From: Bradyrhizobium genomosp. I (2014)
Lineage (GTDB): Bacteria; Pseudomonadota; Alphaproteobacteria; Rhizobiales; Xanthobacteraceae
Direction of reading: 5' to 3'
Assembly: GCF_000261685.1 (NCBI RefSeq)
Contig: NZ_AJQE01000126.1
Span: forward strand, 31,166-95,165
DNA length: 64,000 nucleotides
Each line of letters starts with the position of its first letter. Position 1 is the stretch's first letter. This document shows, in pieces, positions 45,032 to 55,733 of this stretch. The notes beneath the pieces were generated by a model that worked only from the letters and a program-made list of their open reading frames with translations, was not told where the DNA came from and did not search any database. The position numbers and the translations under genes are program-made.

Positions 45032-45200
45032 GGCGTTCCTCCCGATCCCTTCGACCGTATGCCGTTGTTGTTTTGCGTTGATCTTATCGCGGGGAGCAGT
45101 CCTGGAACAGCTTGCTCCCCACGAGGGAAGGCAGCAAAGAGCAAGGTCCGCGCCAGATGCCGTCGTTTCGCGGAAAGCGGCCTAAGCTACGGCAATTTCC

Positions 45201-45215
45201 GCATGTCCGATGCCA
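45201..45215 (-). promoter_or_regulatory. Candidate sigma-54 promoter of the CoA-transferase gene
   Basis: Minus-strand TGGCATCGGACATGC keeps the invariant GG and GC separated by exactly 10 nt. It matches 8 of 11 consensus positions (TGGCAC-N5-TTGCA). The adjacent gene encodes a sigma-54 activator. The leader to the GTG start would be about 160 nt. Confidence 0.5.
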
Positions 45216-45230
45216 AAGAGTAACCAGGCA

Positions 45231-45261
45231 CCGTGTCCGGAATCCGAGATTCCGGACACGG
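45231..45261. promoter_or_regulatory. 31-bp perfect dyad, candidate activator binding site
   Basis: Two 14-bp arms CCGTGTCCGGAATC / GATTCCGGACACGG around a 3-bp centre. It lies 16-46 bp upstream of the candidate sigma-54 promoter and 13 bp beyond the end of the sigma-54 activator gene. A T-run is missing, so an intrinsic terminator is less likely. A palindromic enhancer for the activator is plausible. Confidence 0.55.
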
Positions 45262-45274
45262 GGAGTCTCGAAAC

Positions 45275-46711
<1,437 letters not shown>

Positions 46712-46800
46712 GACGTACCTCGCGGGAAGTCTGGCTGCTTATTAGCAAAAGACCAGTAATTTCAAAGGGGGAATTGACCATTTAGAGGGCGGCCATTCTC

Positions 46801-46985
46801 GGTCGTCGTCCCGGACAAGCGCAGCTCTTGGCAACGCGAAGCGTTGTCCAGGGCGGAGCGCCGATCCGGGAGCCATACCCACAGGGAGCAATTTGGCGAA
46901 GACTCGGAGTGGGAGCGTCGCGCTGCAACTGCGCCCTGTGGTTATGATCCCGGGTTCGCGCTTTGCGCGCCCCGGGACGACGACC
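46801..46985. repeat. Intergenic inverted repeat (GTCGTCCCGG family)
   Basis: GGTCGTCGTCCCGG at the left pairs with CCGGGACGACGACC at the right. Inner parts also pair: ACCCACAGGG with CCCTGTGGT and GCGAAGCG with CGCTTTGCGC. Related copies are at 56918-56963 and about 60346-60405. Confidence 0.8.
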
Positions 46986-47008
46986 GCATTTGTTGCGCCG
47001 CCTTGCCC

Positions 47009-48754
47009 TTACCTTCGATACCCGCTCGCCCGCGAATAGCCCTGGCGGTTCTGCTGGTGGGGGCGGCTCGCCACGCTGACCCGCGCCTCGCTGGAGACGG
47101 GTGTTGCGAGCTTCAGCTCCTCCAGGAAGATCGGCCGGGAGAAGTAGTAGCCCTGCGCGTAGCGGATCTTGGTCGTCGCCTGGAGATAGGCGAGCTCCTC
47201 GTAGGATTCGAGGCCCTCGGCGATCACCGTCATGCCGAGCGCTTCGCTCAGGGATTCGATCGCGCGCAGGATGCCCTGGCTGCGCGGGCGCTTATGGATG
47301 TCGGTGATGAAGGAGCGGTCGATCTTGATCTCGTCCGCGGTGATGTCGGCCAGCGCCGAGAGCGAGGAATAGCCGGTGCCGAAATCGTCGATGGAGATGC
47401 CGACCCCGAGCTTGCGGAATATCGGCAGGATCTCGGCCTGGAAATGATTCTTGGCGACGAAGGCGTCCTCCGTCACCTCGATCATGAAGCGCTGGGGAAA
47501 GCCGGTGTCGTCCAGCGCCCGAGCAAAGCTGCGCATGAACTCGGGATTGCCGGCCTGCTTGGCGGCGACGTTGATGCTGATGGTTGCTTCCGCGCCGAAC
47601 GTGTCGTTGATCAGGTCGATCGACTTGACGATCTCGGCGAGCACGAGATGGGTCAGCTCGTCGATCAGCCCGAGTTCGCCGGCAAGATTGATGAACGAGC
47701 CGGGTGCCTGGATCACGCCTTGGTCGTCGCGCAGGCGGACCAGGGCCTCGATGCCCTTCACGGCCTGTGTGCGGATGTCGACCTTGGACTGGAAGGCGCA
47801 GCAGAAGCGCTTTTCCAGGATGGCGAGCCGCAGCGACTGCTCGACCTTCATCCGTGCCTGCGCCTCGCGCTCCATGCTGGCGTCGAAGAAGGCGGCCAGC
47901 CCCTTGCCGTTGTTCTTGATCCGGTACATCGCGATGTCGGCGTTCTGCCGCAGCGTCTCGAAGCTGCTCCCGTGATCGGGATAGAGGCTGATGCCGACCG
48001 AGGTCGAGGCGAAGACTTCCGAATGGTCGATGAAGAACGGGGCGGTCAGCCGCTCCAGCGTCGATTGCATGAACTCGGCGACTTCCTCCTGGCTCTGGAT
48101 CGGGGAGAGCAGCAGCAGGAATTCGTCGCCGGAGATGCGCGACAGCATGTCGGAATCGCGCAGGTCGCGCCCGAGCCGCCTCGACAGCTCGACCAGCAAC
48201 GCGTCTCCCACGGAGTGGCCGTAATAGTCGTTGATGTGCTTGAAATTGTCGACGTCGAGGAAGGCCAGCGCGAAACGCTCGCCGCCGCGGACTTTCGTGA
48301 GCAGATTGTTGGCGCGATGTTCGATCACGCGCCGCGAGGGCAATCCGGTCAGCTCGTCGAAATAGGCCGAACGGAACAGCTGGTCCTCGAAATTCTTCTG
48401 TTCGGTGATGTCGGAGGACGCCGAGATCAGGAGCTCGCGTCCGGCGAGACGAACGGGACGATGGGTCGTGAGCAGCACCTGGCGCGCGGCGCCGACGTGA
48501 AGCGCTTCCTCGGTCACGATCGCCTGGCCGGCGCTCAGCGCCTGCAGGCAGGCGGCGCGGCGCGGCGCCAGATCGGGTGAGGGACGGCTGCCGTCCATGC
48601 CGAGCTGGGCGGCGGCGGCGTCGTTAACCAGCAGAAGCTCGCCATGTGCGTCCTGCACGGTGAGGCCTGCCGGCAGCATTCTAACGATTTCCTTGAGAAA
48701 TCCGAGTTCGGCCTCGTTCGCGCCGGAATATCTGTTGTCGTTCATAGAAGTCAT
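47009..48754 (-). CDS. PAS-GGDEF-EAL protein
   Basis: A 581-aa predicted cytoplasmic c-di-GMP protein. A PAS-like domain spans ~15-130 (GLTVQDAHGELLLVNDAAAAQLG). The GGDEF domain has LAFLDVDNFKHINDYYGHSVGD near 175 and the site ISGDEF, with Ser for the first Gly, so cyclase activity is less certain. The EAL domain has GIEALVRLRD, ISINVAAKQ, IEVTEDAF, DDFGTGYSSL, EIKIDRSF and IAEGLES, so the catalytic acidic residues appear intact and phosphodiesterase activity is likely. The usual YQP before EAL reads FQSK. I use ATG 48752-48754. The alternative is 48745. Confidence 0.9.
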   Translation of the reverse strand: MTSMNDNRYSGANEAELGFLKEIVRMLPAGLTVQDAHGELLLVNDAAAAQLGMDGSRPSPDLAPRRAACLQALSAGQAIVTEEALHVGAARQVLLTTHRPVRLAGRELLISASSDITEQKNFEDQLFRSAYFDELTGLPSRRVIEHRANNLLTKVRGGERFALAFLDVDNFKHINDYYGHSVGDALLVELSRRLGRDLRDSDMLSRISGDEFLLLLSPIQSQEEVAEFMQSTLERLTAPFFIDHSEVFASTSVGISLYPDHGSSFETLRQNADIAMYRIKNNGKGLAAFFDASMEREAQARMKVEQSLRLAILEKRFCCAFQSKVDIRTQAVKGIEALVRLRDDQGVIQAPGSFINLAGELGLIDELTHLVLAEIVKSIDLINDTFGAEATISINVAAKQAGNPEFMRSFARALDDTGFPQRFMIEVTEDAFVAKNHFQAEILPIFRKLGVGISIDDFGTGYSSLSALADITADEIKIDRSFITDIHKRPRSQGILRAIESLSEALGMTVIAEGLESYEELAYLQATTKIRYAQGYYFSRPIFLEELKLATPVSSEARVSVASRPHQQNRQGYSRASGYRR

Positions 48755-49054
48755 GAATCTTGTTGTTTCAGCGCGCCTTTGCAATGAGCGCGATCTTGCG
48801 CGGTTCCCTCTTAAGTTTGGTTAAGGCCTCCGGAGAAATACGGGGGTGTCTTGCGACGATGCGACGCGCGCCCCCGATCGTCATTAACAGAGGGTCAATG
48901 CACGCAGTGAAACTGCGGGCGAAGGGTGCGCTATCGCTTTCGCTCATATCGAGTCCGGCTGCGCATCTGCCCTGGTTGAAATTGTGCGAGCCGTGGTCGA
49001 CATCTCTCCCTGTTGGGGAGAGGTGATTCGCAACCCGGGCTGATTCATCGAGCT
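48755..49054. other. Intergenic region upstream of the PAS-GGDEF-EAL gene
   Basis: Exactly 300 bp between the kinase gene end and the GGDEF-EAL start. No gene or clear repeat is seen. It should hold the GGDEF-EAL promoter. Confidence 0.4.
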
Positions 49055-50020
49055 TTATTCGCTACGCGGGATTCGGCACTGCATGATGCAATGCAGCCCG
49101 GTTTTCAGATACGAGATCTCGGTCCTGCCGTCGAAGGCAGACAGAGCCGATTTCAGCAGCTTGGTGCCGAAGCCGGGCTCGGACACCTTGTCGACGCTCG
49201 GCCCCTCGGTTTCGTCCCAGGTGATGGCCAGGCGGTCGTCGCTGATGGTCCATGACACCTGCAGCAGGCCGCGCGGCGAGGAGAATGCGCCATACTTGCC
49301 CGCATTGGTAGCGAGCTCGTGAAACATCAATGACAGCGTGACCGCGAGCTTCGGCGGCAGGAGCAATCGCTCCCCATTGAGGGTGAAGCGGACATGGCCA
49401 TAGGGGCCAAGCTCCGAGATCAGGAGGTCGCGGATATCGCAGCCGGCCTTGTCGATCCGCGAGATCAAATCGTCGGTTGCGGCAAGCGAGCGCAGCCGGG
49501 GATCGACCCGGGCCCAGACCTGCGGCTGGTCGTGCAGCACCTGGTGCAGCACGGCATGCACCGTCGACAGCTTGTTCTTCAGCCGGTGCTGGAGCTCGTC
49601 GACCAGCAGCTTGCGATATTCTTCTTCCTCGATCAGGCGCCTCGAGATCCGGCGCTGCTCCGCCAGCATGGTGCGATAGTGCTCGACACCCCAGATGGTT
49701 ATCGCGCAGACGGCCCAATAGAGCGCCAGCAGGGCAAACCGCGCGCGATCGGCAAAAGCATCGCCGAAATTCAGGACGACACCGAGCACGCCGCCGACCA
49801 GCGCCGTCACCACACCGATCCGGAATCCTCCCAGGGCCGCGGCAAAGAACACGGCTGGGAAGTACGGCGTGAAGTAGATGTCGGGGCGAACCTGTGCGAG
49901 ACCCCAGCGGACCAGGGTCGCGCCCAACAGGCAGATCACCGCAAACGAGATGCTCAGACCGAGCGAGGGCGGCGCCGCGCCCTGCCAGCCCTTGCGGAAC
50001 TCGTCGATCAGCTTCCCCAT
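49055..50020 (-). CDS. Membrane sensor histidine kinase (HWE/HisKA_2 type)
   Basis: A 321-aa kinase. Four predicted helices between residues ~20 and 115 form a DUF4118-like membrane module (FTPYFPAVFFAAALGGFRIGVVTALVGGVLGVVLN). The phospho-acceptor box is VDELQHRLKNKLSTVHAVLHQ near 143. The ATPase domain has the HWE-type SLMFHELATNAGKYGAFSSP near 230, and the G-box GFGTKLLKSAL near 295. These kinases often act on general-stress or light-signalling regulators in Rhizobiales. No partner is adjacent. It is divergent from the SDR gene. Confidence 0.9.
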   Translation of the reverse strand: MGKLIDEFRKGWQGAAPPSLGLSISFAVICLLGATLVRWGLAQVRPDIYFTPYFPAVFFAAALGGFRIGVVTALVGGVLGVVLNFGDAFADRARFALLALYWAVCAITIWGVEHYRTMLAEQRRISRRLIEEEEYRKLLVDELQHRLKNKLSTVHAVLHQVLHDQPQVWARVDPRLRSLAATDDLISRIDKAGCDIRDLLISELGPYGHVRFTLNGERLLLPPKLAVTLSLMFHELATNAGKYGAFSSPRGLLQVSWTISDDRLAITWDETEGPSVDKVSEPGFGTKLLKSALSAFDGRTEISYLKTGLHCIMQCRIPRSE

Positions 50021-50199
50021 GCGCAGCCCAGTTGCGATATGCGTTCGAAAATCGAGCGGCCCGTGAGGATGTTACGCATGCCGCCCGCATAAGCATAGCT
50101 TGCCTTGTCGGAAGCGGGCAGGGATAGTGGCCGCTCCGGCGACGGCGACGGCCGACATTCGCCACTTGGCATCAAATCGCTCAAAGACAGGAACATTCC

Positions 50200-51039
50200 A
50201 TGGGCAGGCTGGACGGCAAGGTTGCAGTGATTACTGGGGCGACGAGCGGGATCGGATTGCGCACTGCGGAAGTCTTCGTTGCCGAAGGTGCCAAAATTGT
50301 GATCGCGGGTCGGCGCATACCGGAAGGCGAGGCTCTGGCGAAGCAGCTCGGGGCCAACTGCATCTTCCGCCAGACCGACGTCACGGTCGAAGCGCAGATG
50401 CAGGCGCTGATCGCGCTTGCGGTCGAGAAATTCGGCCGGATCGATTGCCTGTTCAACAATGCCGGCGGGCCGGCGCAGACCGGGGGCATCGAGGGCCTCG
50501 AGGTCGAGCGGTTCGACGCGGCGATGGCCACGCTGGTGCGCAGCGTCATGCTCGGCATGAAGCATGCCGCGCCTCACATGAAGAAGCAGGGCTCCGGCAG
50601 CATTATCAACAATGGCAGCATCGCCGGCCGCCTCGCCGGCTTCTCGTCGTCGATGGTCTATAGCGCGGCCAAGGCGGCGGTGATCCATTTGACCAAATGC
50701 GTGGCGATGGAGCTCGGCGAATCCAACGTCCGCGTCAACTCGATCTCGCCCGGCGCGATCGCGACAGGCATCTTCGGCAAGGCGCTGGGGCTCTCGACCG
50801 ATGCTGCGGAGCAGACGCCGGCGGTGATGCGCGAAGTCTACAAGACCGCGCAGCCGATCCCGCGTGCCGGCCTTCCCGATGACATCGCCCATGCCGCGGT
50901 GTTCCTGGCCAGCGACGAATCCAGCTTCGTCAACGGCCATGACCTCGTCGTCGACGGCGCCATGACCGGAGGCCGCAACTGGAGCCAGCAGCAGCAGGGC
51001 TATGTGGCCCTGCGCAAGGCGTTCGACCAGGGGGCGTAG
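50200..51039 (+). CDS. Short-chain dehydrogenase/reductase
   Basis: A 279-aa classical SDR. The coenzyme-binding TGATSGIGLRTAEVF is residues 12-26. NNAGGPA is near 87. The catalytic set is Ser in NGSIAGRLAGFSSS near 140, Tyr in VYSAAKAAVIHL (YxxxK) near 154. The C-terminal SPGAIATGIFG is also typical. Arg in AGRR after beta-2 suggests NADP(H) or NAD preference cannot be decided confidently. The substrate is unknown. It is convergent with the P450 gene, with a repeat between them. Confidence 0.93.
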   Translation: MGRLDGKVAVITGATSGIGLRTAEVFVAEGAKIVIAGRRIPEGEALAKQLGANCIFRQTDVTVEAQMQALIALAVEKFGRIDCLFNNAGGPAQTGGIEGLEVERFDAAMATLVRSVMLGMKHAAPHMKKQGSGSIINNGSIAGRLAGFSSSMVYSAAKAAVIHLTKCVAMELGESNVRVNSISPGAIATGIFGKALGLSTDAAEQTPAVMREVYKTAQPIPRAGLPDDIAHAAVFLASDESSFVNGHDLVVDGAMTGGRNWSQQQQGYVALRKAFDQGA

Positions 51040-51047
51040 GAGCAGGG

Positions 51048-51130
51048 CCGTAGGGTGGATTAGCCGAAGGCGTAATCCACCTCTTGGGTGTCCGCGGTGA
51101 CAGAAGTGGTGGGTTACGCTTCGCTAGCCC
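51048..51130. repeat. Intergenic inverted repeat (CCGTAGGGTGG family)
   Basis: CCGTAGGGTGGATTAGC at the left and TTACGCTTCGCTAGCCC at the right, with CGTAATCCACC and GGTGGGTTACGC pairing inside. It lies between the convergent SDR and P450 genes. Confidence 0.75.
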
Positions 51131-51141
51131 AGAGAGCGGCG

Positions 51142-52521
51142 CTACGCCGCCTTCACCGTCACCCGTAACCCGTCGCGCGGCTTCGGGATCGGCCACATCT
51201 GCCAGTCCGGCTTGTAGCCGGGCGCGAGCGAGACCTCGATGTTCTGCAGGAAGTGCCGCGCGAAGCATTTGGCCTGCATATAGGCAAAGTGCAGGCCGAG
51301 GCACATATGCGCGCCGCCGCCGAACGGCACGAAGGCGAAGCGGTGGCGGCCACGCTGCGCCTCCTCGGTGAAGCGCAGCGGATCGAAGCGATCCGGCTCC
51401 GGCCAGATCTCCTTCATGTGGTGCGTGTAGAGCGGATTGACGCCGATCGCGGTGCCGGCGGGGATCGTAAAGCCCTTGAAGCTGAAATCGCGCATCGCGC
51501 GGCGTGGCATCGAGGGCACCGGCGGCTTGATCCGCAGCGCCTCCTTGAACGCCATCTCCGACAGCGGCATCTTTTCGAGATCGTCGAAGCTGCTCGGCGC
51601 ATCCGGGGCAAGTCCGAGCGCGAGCACCTCAGCGCGCAGCCTGTCCTGCCAGTGCGGATTGGCGGCGAGCTCGCCGATGAAGGAGGTCAGCGACGAGGTC
51701 AGCGTGTCGTGCGCCGCCATCATCAGGAAACTCATGTGGTCGATGATGTCCTGCTCCGAGAGCAACGCGCCGTCTTCATGGGTGGCGCGGCAGAGCTGCG
51801 AGAACAGATCGTCGCCGCCGTGATTGCCGCGGCGGAGCGGAATCTGCTCGCGGAAATAGGCGACGATGCGCTTGCGCCCCGCAACGCCACGCGCCATCTG
51901 CGTGCCGGGCAGGGGACGGCGGATCGGAGCGACGGCGGCGGCGACCATGTCGACGAAGGCGCGGTTGATCTCGTCGACCTCCGGCCCGATATCCGCGCCG
52001 AGGAACGAGGCCGCGGCGAGATCGAGCGTGAGCTGCTTCATCGCCGGATAGAGCTGCATCTCGCCGGGCTTCGCCTTCCACTGCGCGACGCGCGCGGAAA
52101 TACCGCGGTCGAGATCGCTGAGGTAGGACTTCATCGGCCCGGACTTGAACGCGACCGACAGCGCCTTGCGATGCAGCCGGTGCTCGTCGAAATCGAGCAG
52201 CATCAGCCCGCGCGGGAACAGCAGGCCAAGAACCTTGTTCCAGCCATGCGTCGACGAGAACAGCTTTTGCTGGTCGAACAGCACGAGCTCGTTCGCCTCG
52301 GGCCCGAGCAGCACGACATTGGTCTCGCCGAAAAAGTGCGTGCGGTAGACCAGGCCGTATCTGGCGGCGTTCGCCTCGATATGGCCCTTCGGATCGGCGA
52401 GCACCTGAAAGGTCTTGCCGATGATCGGCCAGCCTTCGTCGCCGGGGATGTGGCTCAGCTCATTGCGTCTCGGCGGGGTGAACTGAAGCGCAGGGGCGGC
52501 CACATTCTGCATCGACATCAC
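51142..52521 (-). CDS. Cytochrome P450
   Basis: Heme-thiolate monooxygenase, 459 aa. The heme-binding loop is FVPFGGGAHMCLGLHFA near residue 398 with the Cys ligand. The I-helix is SFLMMAAHDTLTSSLTSF near 266. The K-helix ExxR is in FKEALRIKPP near 330, and the PERF-like region reads WPEPDRFDPLRF. No membrane anchor is seen, so a soluble bacterial P450. The redox partner and substrate are not encoded here. An alternative start lies one codon downstream. Confidence 0.95.
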   Translation of the reverse strand: MMSMQNVAAPALQFTPPRRNELSHIPGDEGWPIIGKTFQVLADPKGHIEANAARYGLVYRTHFFGETNVVLLGPEANELVLFDQQKLFSSTHGWNKVLGLLFPRGLMLLDFDEHRLHRKALSVAFKSGPMKSYLSDLDRGISARVAQWKAKPGEMQLYPAMKQLTLDLAAASFLGADIGPEVDEINRAFVDMVAAAVAPIRRPLPGTQMARGVAGRKRIVAYFREQIPLRRGNHGGDDLFSQLCRATHEDGALLSEQDIIDHMSFLMMAAHDTLTSSLTSFIGELAANPHWQDRLRAEVLALGLAPDAPSSFDDLEKMPLSEMAFKEALRIKPPVPSMPRRAMRDFSFKGFTIPAGTAIGVNPLYTHHMKEIWPEPDRFDPLRFTEEAQRGRHRFAFVPFGGGAHMCLGLHFAYMQAKCFARHFLQNIEVSLAPGYKPDWQMWPIPKPRDGLRVTVKAA

Positions 52522-52663
52522 GATTGCTCCGGTTGGCTGACCGAACAGAATCCGTGCGCCCGCGGCATTGTTGCGGCCTGCGCCAGGCTGACGCGATCAG
52601 CTTAGCACAGGCCGGTAACACTTGCTCGAGATCTTCATTGCGGGTGTTCGCCGCAACGAGTCC

Positions 52664-53899
52664 CTACCGCTTCGCCGCCTCCTTCTGCAGATCCGGCGCG
52701 TTGACGGCGGGGATGGCGACGCGGCCGGGGCCGGTGACTTTCAGCGCCTCGGCGGCCTTCTCGTTCTCCATGATCTTGGCCATCACGGCCTGTCCCGCGC
52801 GCTCGAAGATCGCGCGGTTCTCGATCACGAATTTTTGCGATTTGCGCAGACCGTCGATGTAGCCGTTGATCTCGGGCACGACGTAGCGCGCCACCATGTC
52901 CCAGCTGCGCCGCGTCGCTTCCGGATTGGCCCAGTCGTGCACGAAGCCGATGATGGCACCGACGCCGCCGGAGACCTGCATCACGTTCTTGATGGTTTTG
53001 ACGAGATCGTCGGGCGTGCCGATGGTGGACGCGGCGCCCTCGACGAAGGCCGTCTTGTCGACCGCCTCGTCGGGCGAGGAGAACGCGGTGAGCCCCGGCC
53101 GCTGCAGCGTTCCGACATTGTATTCGTTGTGCCAGCGCATCAGCCCGGCGCCTGCTTCGCGGCGCGCCTGCTCGCGGGTTTCGGCGATGTGGAAGGTCAG
53201 CAGCACGCGCCAGTCGGCACGGTTCACCTTGGTGCCATGCTTCCTGGCGGCATCTTTGGCAAACTGCCATTGCTGCTGCAGCGACATCAGACCCTGCGTC
53301 GTCATCGAGCCCAGCGAGATGATGCCGATGCCGTATTTGCCGGCGAGCGTCATGCCGGAGGGCGAGATCTGCGAGGCGACCACGAACGGCATCTCCTCCT
53401 GCAAGGGCAGGATCTGGAGCGCGGCGTCGTTCATCGTGAACCAGTCGCTCTTGGCGGTGACGCGCTCGCCGTTGAAGAGGCGGCGGATGATGCCGATCGC
53501 CTCGTCCTGGCGGTCGCGCTGCGTCATCGGATCGATCCCGAGCGTGTGCGCATCCGAGGCGAGCGCGCCCGGTCCGGAGCCGAAGATGGCGCGGCCTCCG
53601 GTCATGTGGTCGAGCTGCACCATGCGCTGGGCGACGTTGAAGGGATGGTGATAGGGCAGCGAGACGACGCCGGTGCCGAGCTTGATCCGCTTGGTGCGCT
53701 CGCCGGCTGCGGCCAGGAACATCTCGGGCGAGGCGATCATCTCCCAGCCGGAGGAATGATGCTCGCCGCACCAGAACTCGTCATAGCCGAGCGCATCCAG
53801 CTGCTCGACCAGGTCGAGATCGCGCCGGAACTGCAGCATCGGATGCTCCCCGATCGGGTGATGCGGGGCAAGGAAGGCTCCGAACTTCAGGCGCGCCAT
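52664..53899 (-). CDS. LLM-class flavin-dependent oxidoreductase
   Basis: A 411-aa bacterial-luciferase-like monooxygenase. I start at ATG 53897-53899 (MARLKFGAFLAPHHPIGE). Family patterns are FLAPHHPIGEHPMLQFRRDLDLVEQLDALGYDEFWCGEHHSSG, ASPEMFLAAAGERTKRIKLGTGVVSLPYHHPFNVAQRMVQLDHMTGGR and GSGPGALASDAHTLGIDP. It is likely to use FMNH2 delivered by a separate reductase. Substrate unknown. It lies near the P450 on the same strand but 142 bp away, so co-transcription is possible only. Confidence 0.9.
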   Translation of the reverse strand: MARLKFGAFLAPHHPIGEHPMLQFRRDLDLVEQLDALGYDEFWCGEHHSSGWEMIASPEMFLAAAGERTKRIKLGTGVVSLPYHHPFNVAQRMVQLDHMTGGRAIFGSGPGALASDAHTLGIDPMTQRDRQDEAIGIIRRLFNGERVTAKSDWFTMNDAALQILPLQEEMPFVVASQISPSGMTLAGKYGIGIISLGSMTTQGLMSLQQQWQFAKDAARKHGTKVNRADWRVLLTFHIAETREQARREAGAGLMRWHNEYNVGTLQRPGLTAFSSPDEAVDKTAFVEGAASTIGTPDDLVKTIKNVMQVSGGVGAIIGFVHDWANPEATRRSWDMVARYVVPEINGYIDGLRKSQKFVIENRAIFERAGQAVMAKIMENEKAAEALKVTGPGRVAIPAVNAPDLQKEAAKR

Positions 53900-54179
53900 G
53901 GCGTTCTCTCCGGCTTCATTTTCTGCTTGTTGAGATGCTGAGGCTACGTGCTGGGGCAAGCGAACGCAATCGCGCGATGTCCCGCGTGGTGGAATGCAGG
54001 CATGCGTGTGACTTCTTCCTCCTCTCATACTTGCGTGCAGGCGCTCCATACCGTCATGGCCGGGCTTGTCCTTCCGCCGGCGGGAAGAGAAGAAGCGCAC
54101 GCGAACCCTACCTGTGAGGTAATCGCGACACCGTACGCGATCTGAAATCATCGGGCCGCGAGTCCAGAGTCGTGCGCCA

Positions 54180-55592
54180 ATGCATCAGATCGTCACAAAA
54201 CAAATCGATTCGTCGCGACGTTGGTGGGTGCTGGCCATCGTCGTGGCCGCCCAGTTCATGTTCGGCGTCGACGCCTTCGTGGTCAACGTCGCCATTCCCA
54301 CCATCGCGGTCGACCTGAAGGCCTCGCCGGCCCAGATCGAATCGATCATTGCGATCTACCTGATCGCCTATGCCACGCTGGTCGTGACCGGTGGCCGGCT
54401 CGGCGACATCCACGGCACGAAGAATGTCTTCCTGGCCGGCGTGCTCGGCTTCACCCTGACGTCGCTCTGGTGTGGCCTCGCGCAGTCCGGGGTGGAACTG
54501 ATCATCGCGCGGCTGGCGCAGGGCACGACCGCGGCGCTGATGGTGCCGCAGGTGCTGGCGACGCTGCATCTGCTGTTCACCGATGGCCAGCGCAGCCGCG
54601 CCTTCGCCATCTATGGCATCGTGCTCGGGCTCGCGGGCGCCGCGGGCTTCCTGCTTGGCGGTCTGCTGGTCACGCTAGATCTCGCCGGCACCGGCTGGCG
54701 CGCGGTGTTCTTCGTCAATGTGCCCTGCGGCCTCGCCATCGCCGTCGCTGCCTGGCGCATCATGCCATCGGCATCGCGCCGGGTCGGCACGAAGCTCGAC
54801 ATCAAGGGCGGCGTGGTGCTGTTCGCGGGGCTGTTGTGCCTGATCGGCCCGCTGCTGTTCGGTCACGATGTCGGCTGGGCACCGTGGATCTGGGTGGTGA
54901 TGGGAAGCGGCGGCGTGATCCTCGCCGCGTTCCTGAAGCTGGAGCAGGCGGTCGCAAGCGCCGGCGGCATGCCGCTGATCGATCTCACGCTGCTGGCGGA
55001 CGCCGCCTTCCTGCGCGGCGTCGGTGCCGCCTTCTTTTTCTTCTTCGCCAATCTCTCGTTCTATCTGGTGATGACGCTGTTCATGCAGCGGGGCCTGAAG
55101 ATCCCGCCGCTCGCGGCCGGCATGGCCTTCATTCCGCTCGCGCTCGCCTTCGTGCTGGCCTCGCGCCACAGTGCAGCGCGGGCGCGTCATCGCGGCACCG
55201 AGGTGTTGATCGAAGGCTGCGCGATTCAGATTGCGGGCCTCGCCGCGCTCGCGCTTGTTGCGGGCGGTGTCGATGCGCCCTCGCCGCTCCTGCTTGCGTT
55301 CACAATGATCATCTTCGGCTACGGCCAGGGATTGGTGATGGCGCCGCTCTCGGGCGCGGTGCTCTCGACGGTGAAGCCTGTCGCCGCAGGCTCGGCCTCC
55401 GGCATCTACGGCACGACGGCGCAGATCGGAAATGCGGCCGGAGTGGCCGCAATCGGCGCGGTATTCTTCGCCGTCGAGGCCCTGCAATCAGCGCGCGCAG
55501 GATTCCTCGCGTCGCTCGCGCTGTTTGTGACATCAATGATGATTTGCGCCGCATTTCTGGCGTGGATGCGCCGCGCATCGGCACGAAGTTGA
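54180..55592 (+). CDS. MFS transporter (DHA2 drug:H+ antiporter type)
   Basis: A 470-aa protein with about 13-14 predicted membrane helices. It begins WVLAIVVAAQFMFGVDAFVVNVAIPTIAVDLKASPAQIESIIAIYLIAYATLVVTGGRLGDIHGTKNVF, containing the MFS motif A GRLGDIHGTK. A second motif, RAVFFVNVPCGLAIAV, is typical of the DHA2/EmrB-like family. The substrate is unknown; multidrug or metabolite efflux is likely. It is divergent from the LLM oxidoreductase and could export its product. Confidence 0.92.
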   Translation: MHQIVTKQIDSSRRWWVLAIVVAAQFMFGVDAFVVNVAIPTIAVDLKASPAQIESIIAIYLIAYATLVVTGGRLGDIHGTKNVFLAGVLGFTLTSLWCGLAQSGVELIIARLAQGTTAALMVPQVLATLHLLFTDGQRSRAFAIYGIVLGLAGAAGFLLGGLLVTLDLAGTGWRAVFFVNVPCGLAIAVAAWRIMPSASRRVGTKLDIKGGVVLFAGLLCLIGPLLFGHDVGWAPWIWVVMGSGGVILAAFLKLEQAVASAGGMPLIDLTLLADAAFLRGVGAAFFFFFANLSFYLVMTLFMQRGLKIPPLAAGMAFIPLALAFVLASRHSAARARHRGTEVLIEGCAIQIAGLAALALVAGGVDAPSPLLLAFTMIIFGYGQGLVMAPLSGAVLSTVKPVAAGSASGIYGTTAQIGNAAGVAAIGAVFFAVEALQSARAGFLASLALFVTSMMICAAFLAWMRRASARS

Positions 55593-55733
55593 GGCACTGC
55601 GGTTAATACGTGTGGAATCCTGCGGGATTTCCGGTGATTTCGCCGGGATTGACAGCGCACGGTCTTTTTATTTTGCAACGCAGCAACTATCTGGTTGGGC
55701 TGGACGTTGAACGTCGCCCACCAGGAACTTGCC

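Noticed and set aside
45231..45261. Dyad as an intrinsic terminator of the sigma-54 activator gene
   Set aside because: No T-run follows the stem on the minus strand. I list it as a possible binding site, though a terminator role is not excluded.
54108..54569. Minus-strand 153-codon frame opposite the MFS gene
   Set aside because: Shadow of the MFS gene with Arg/His/Gln-rich composition.
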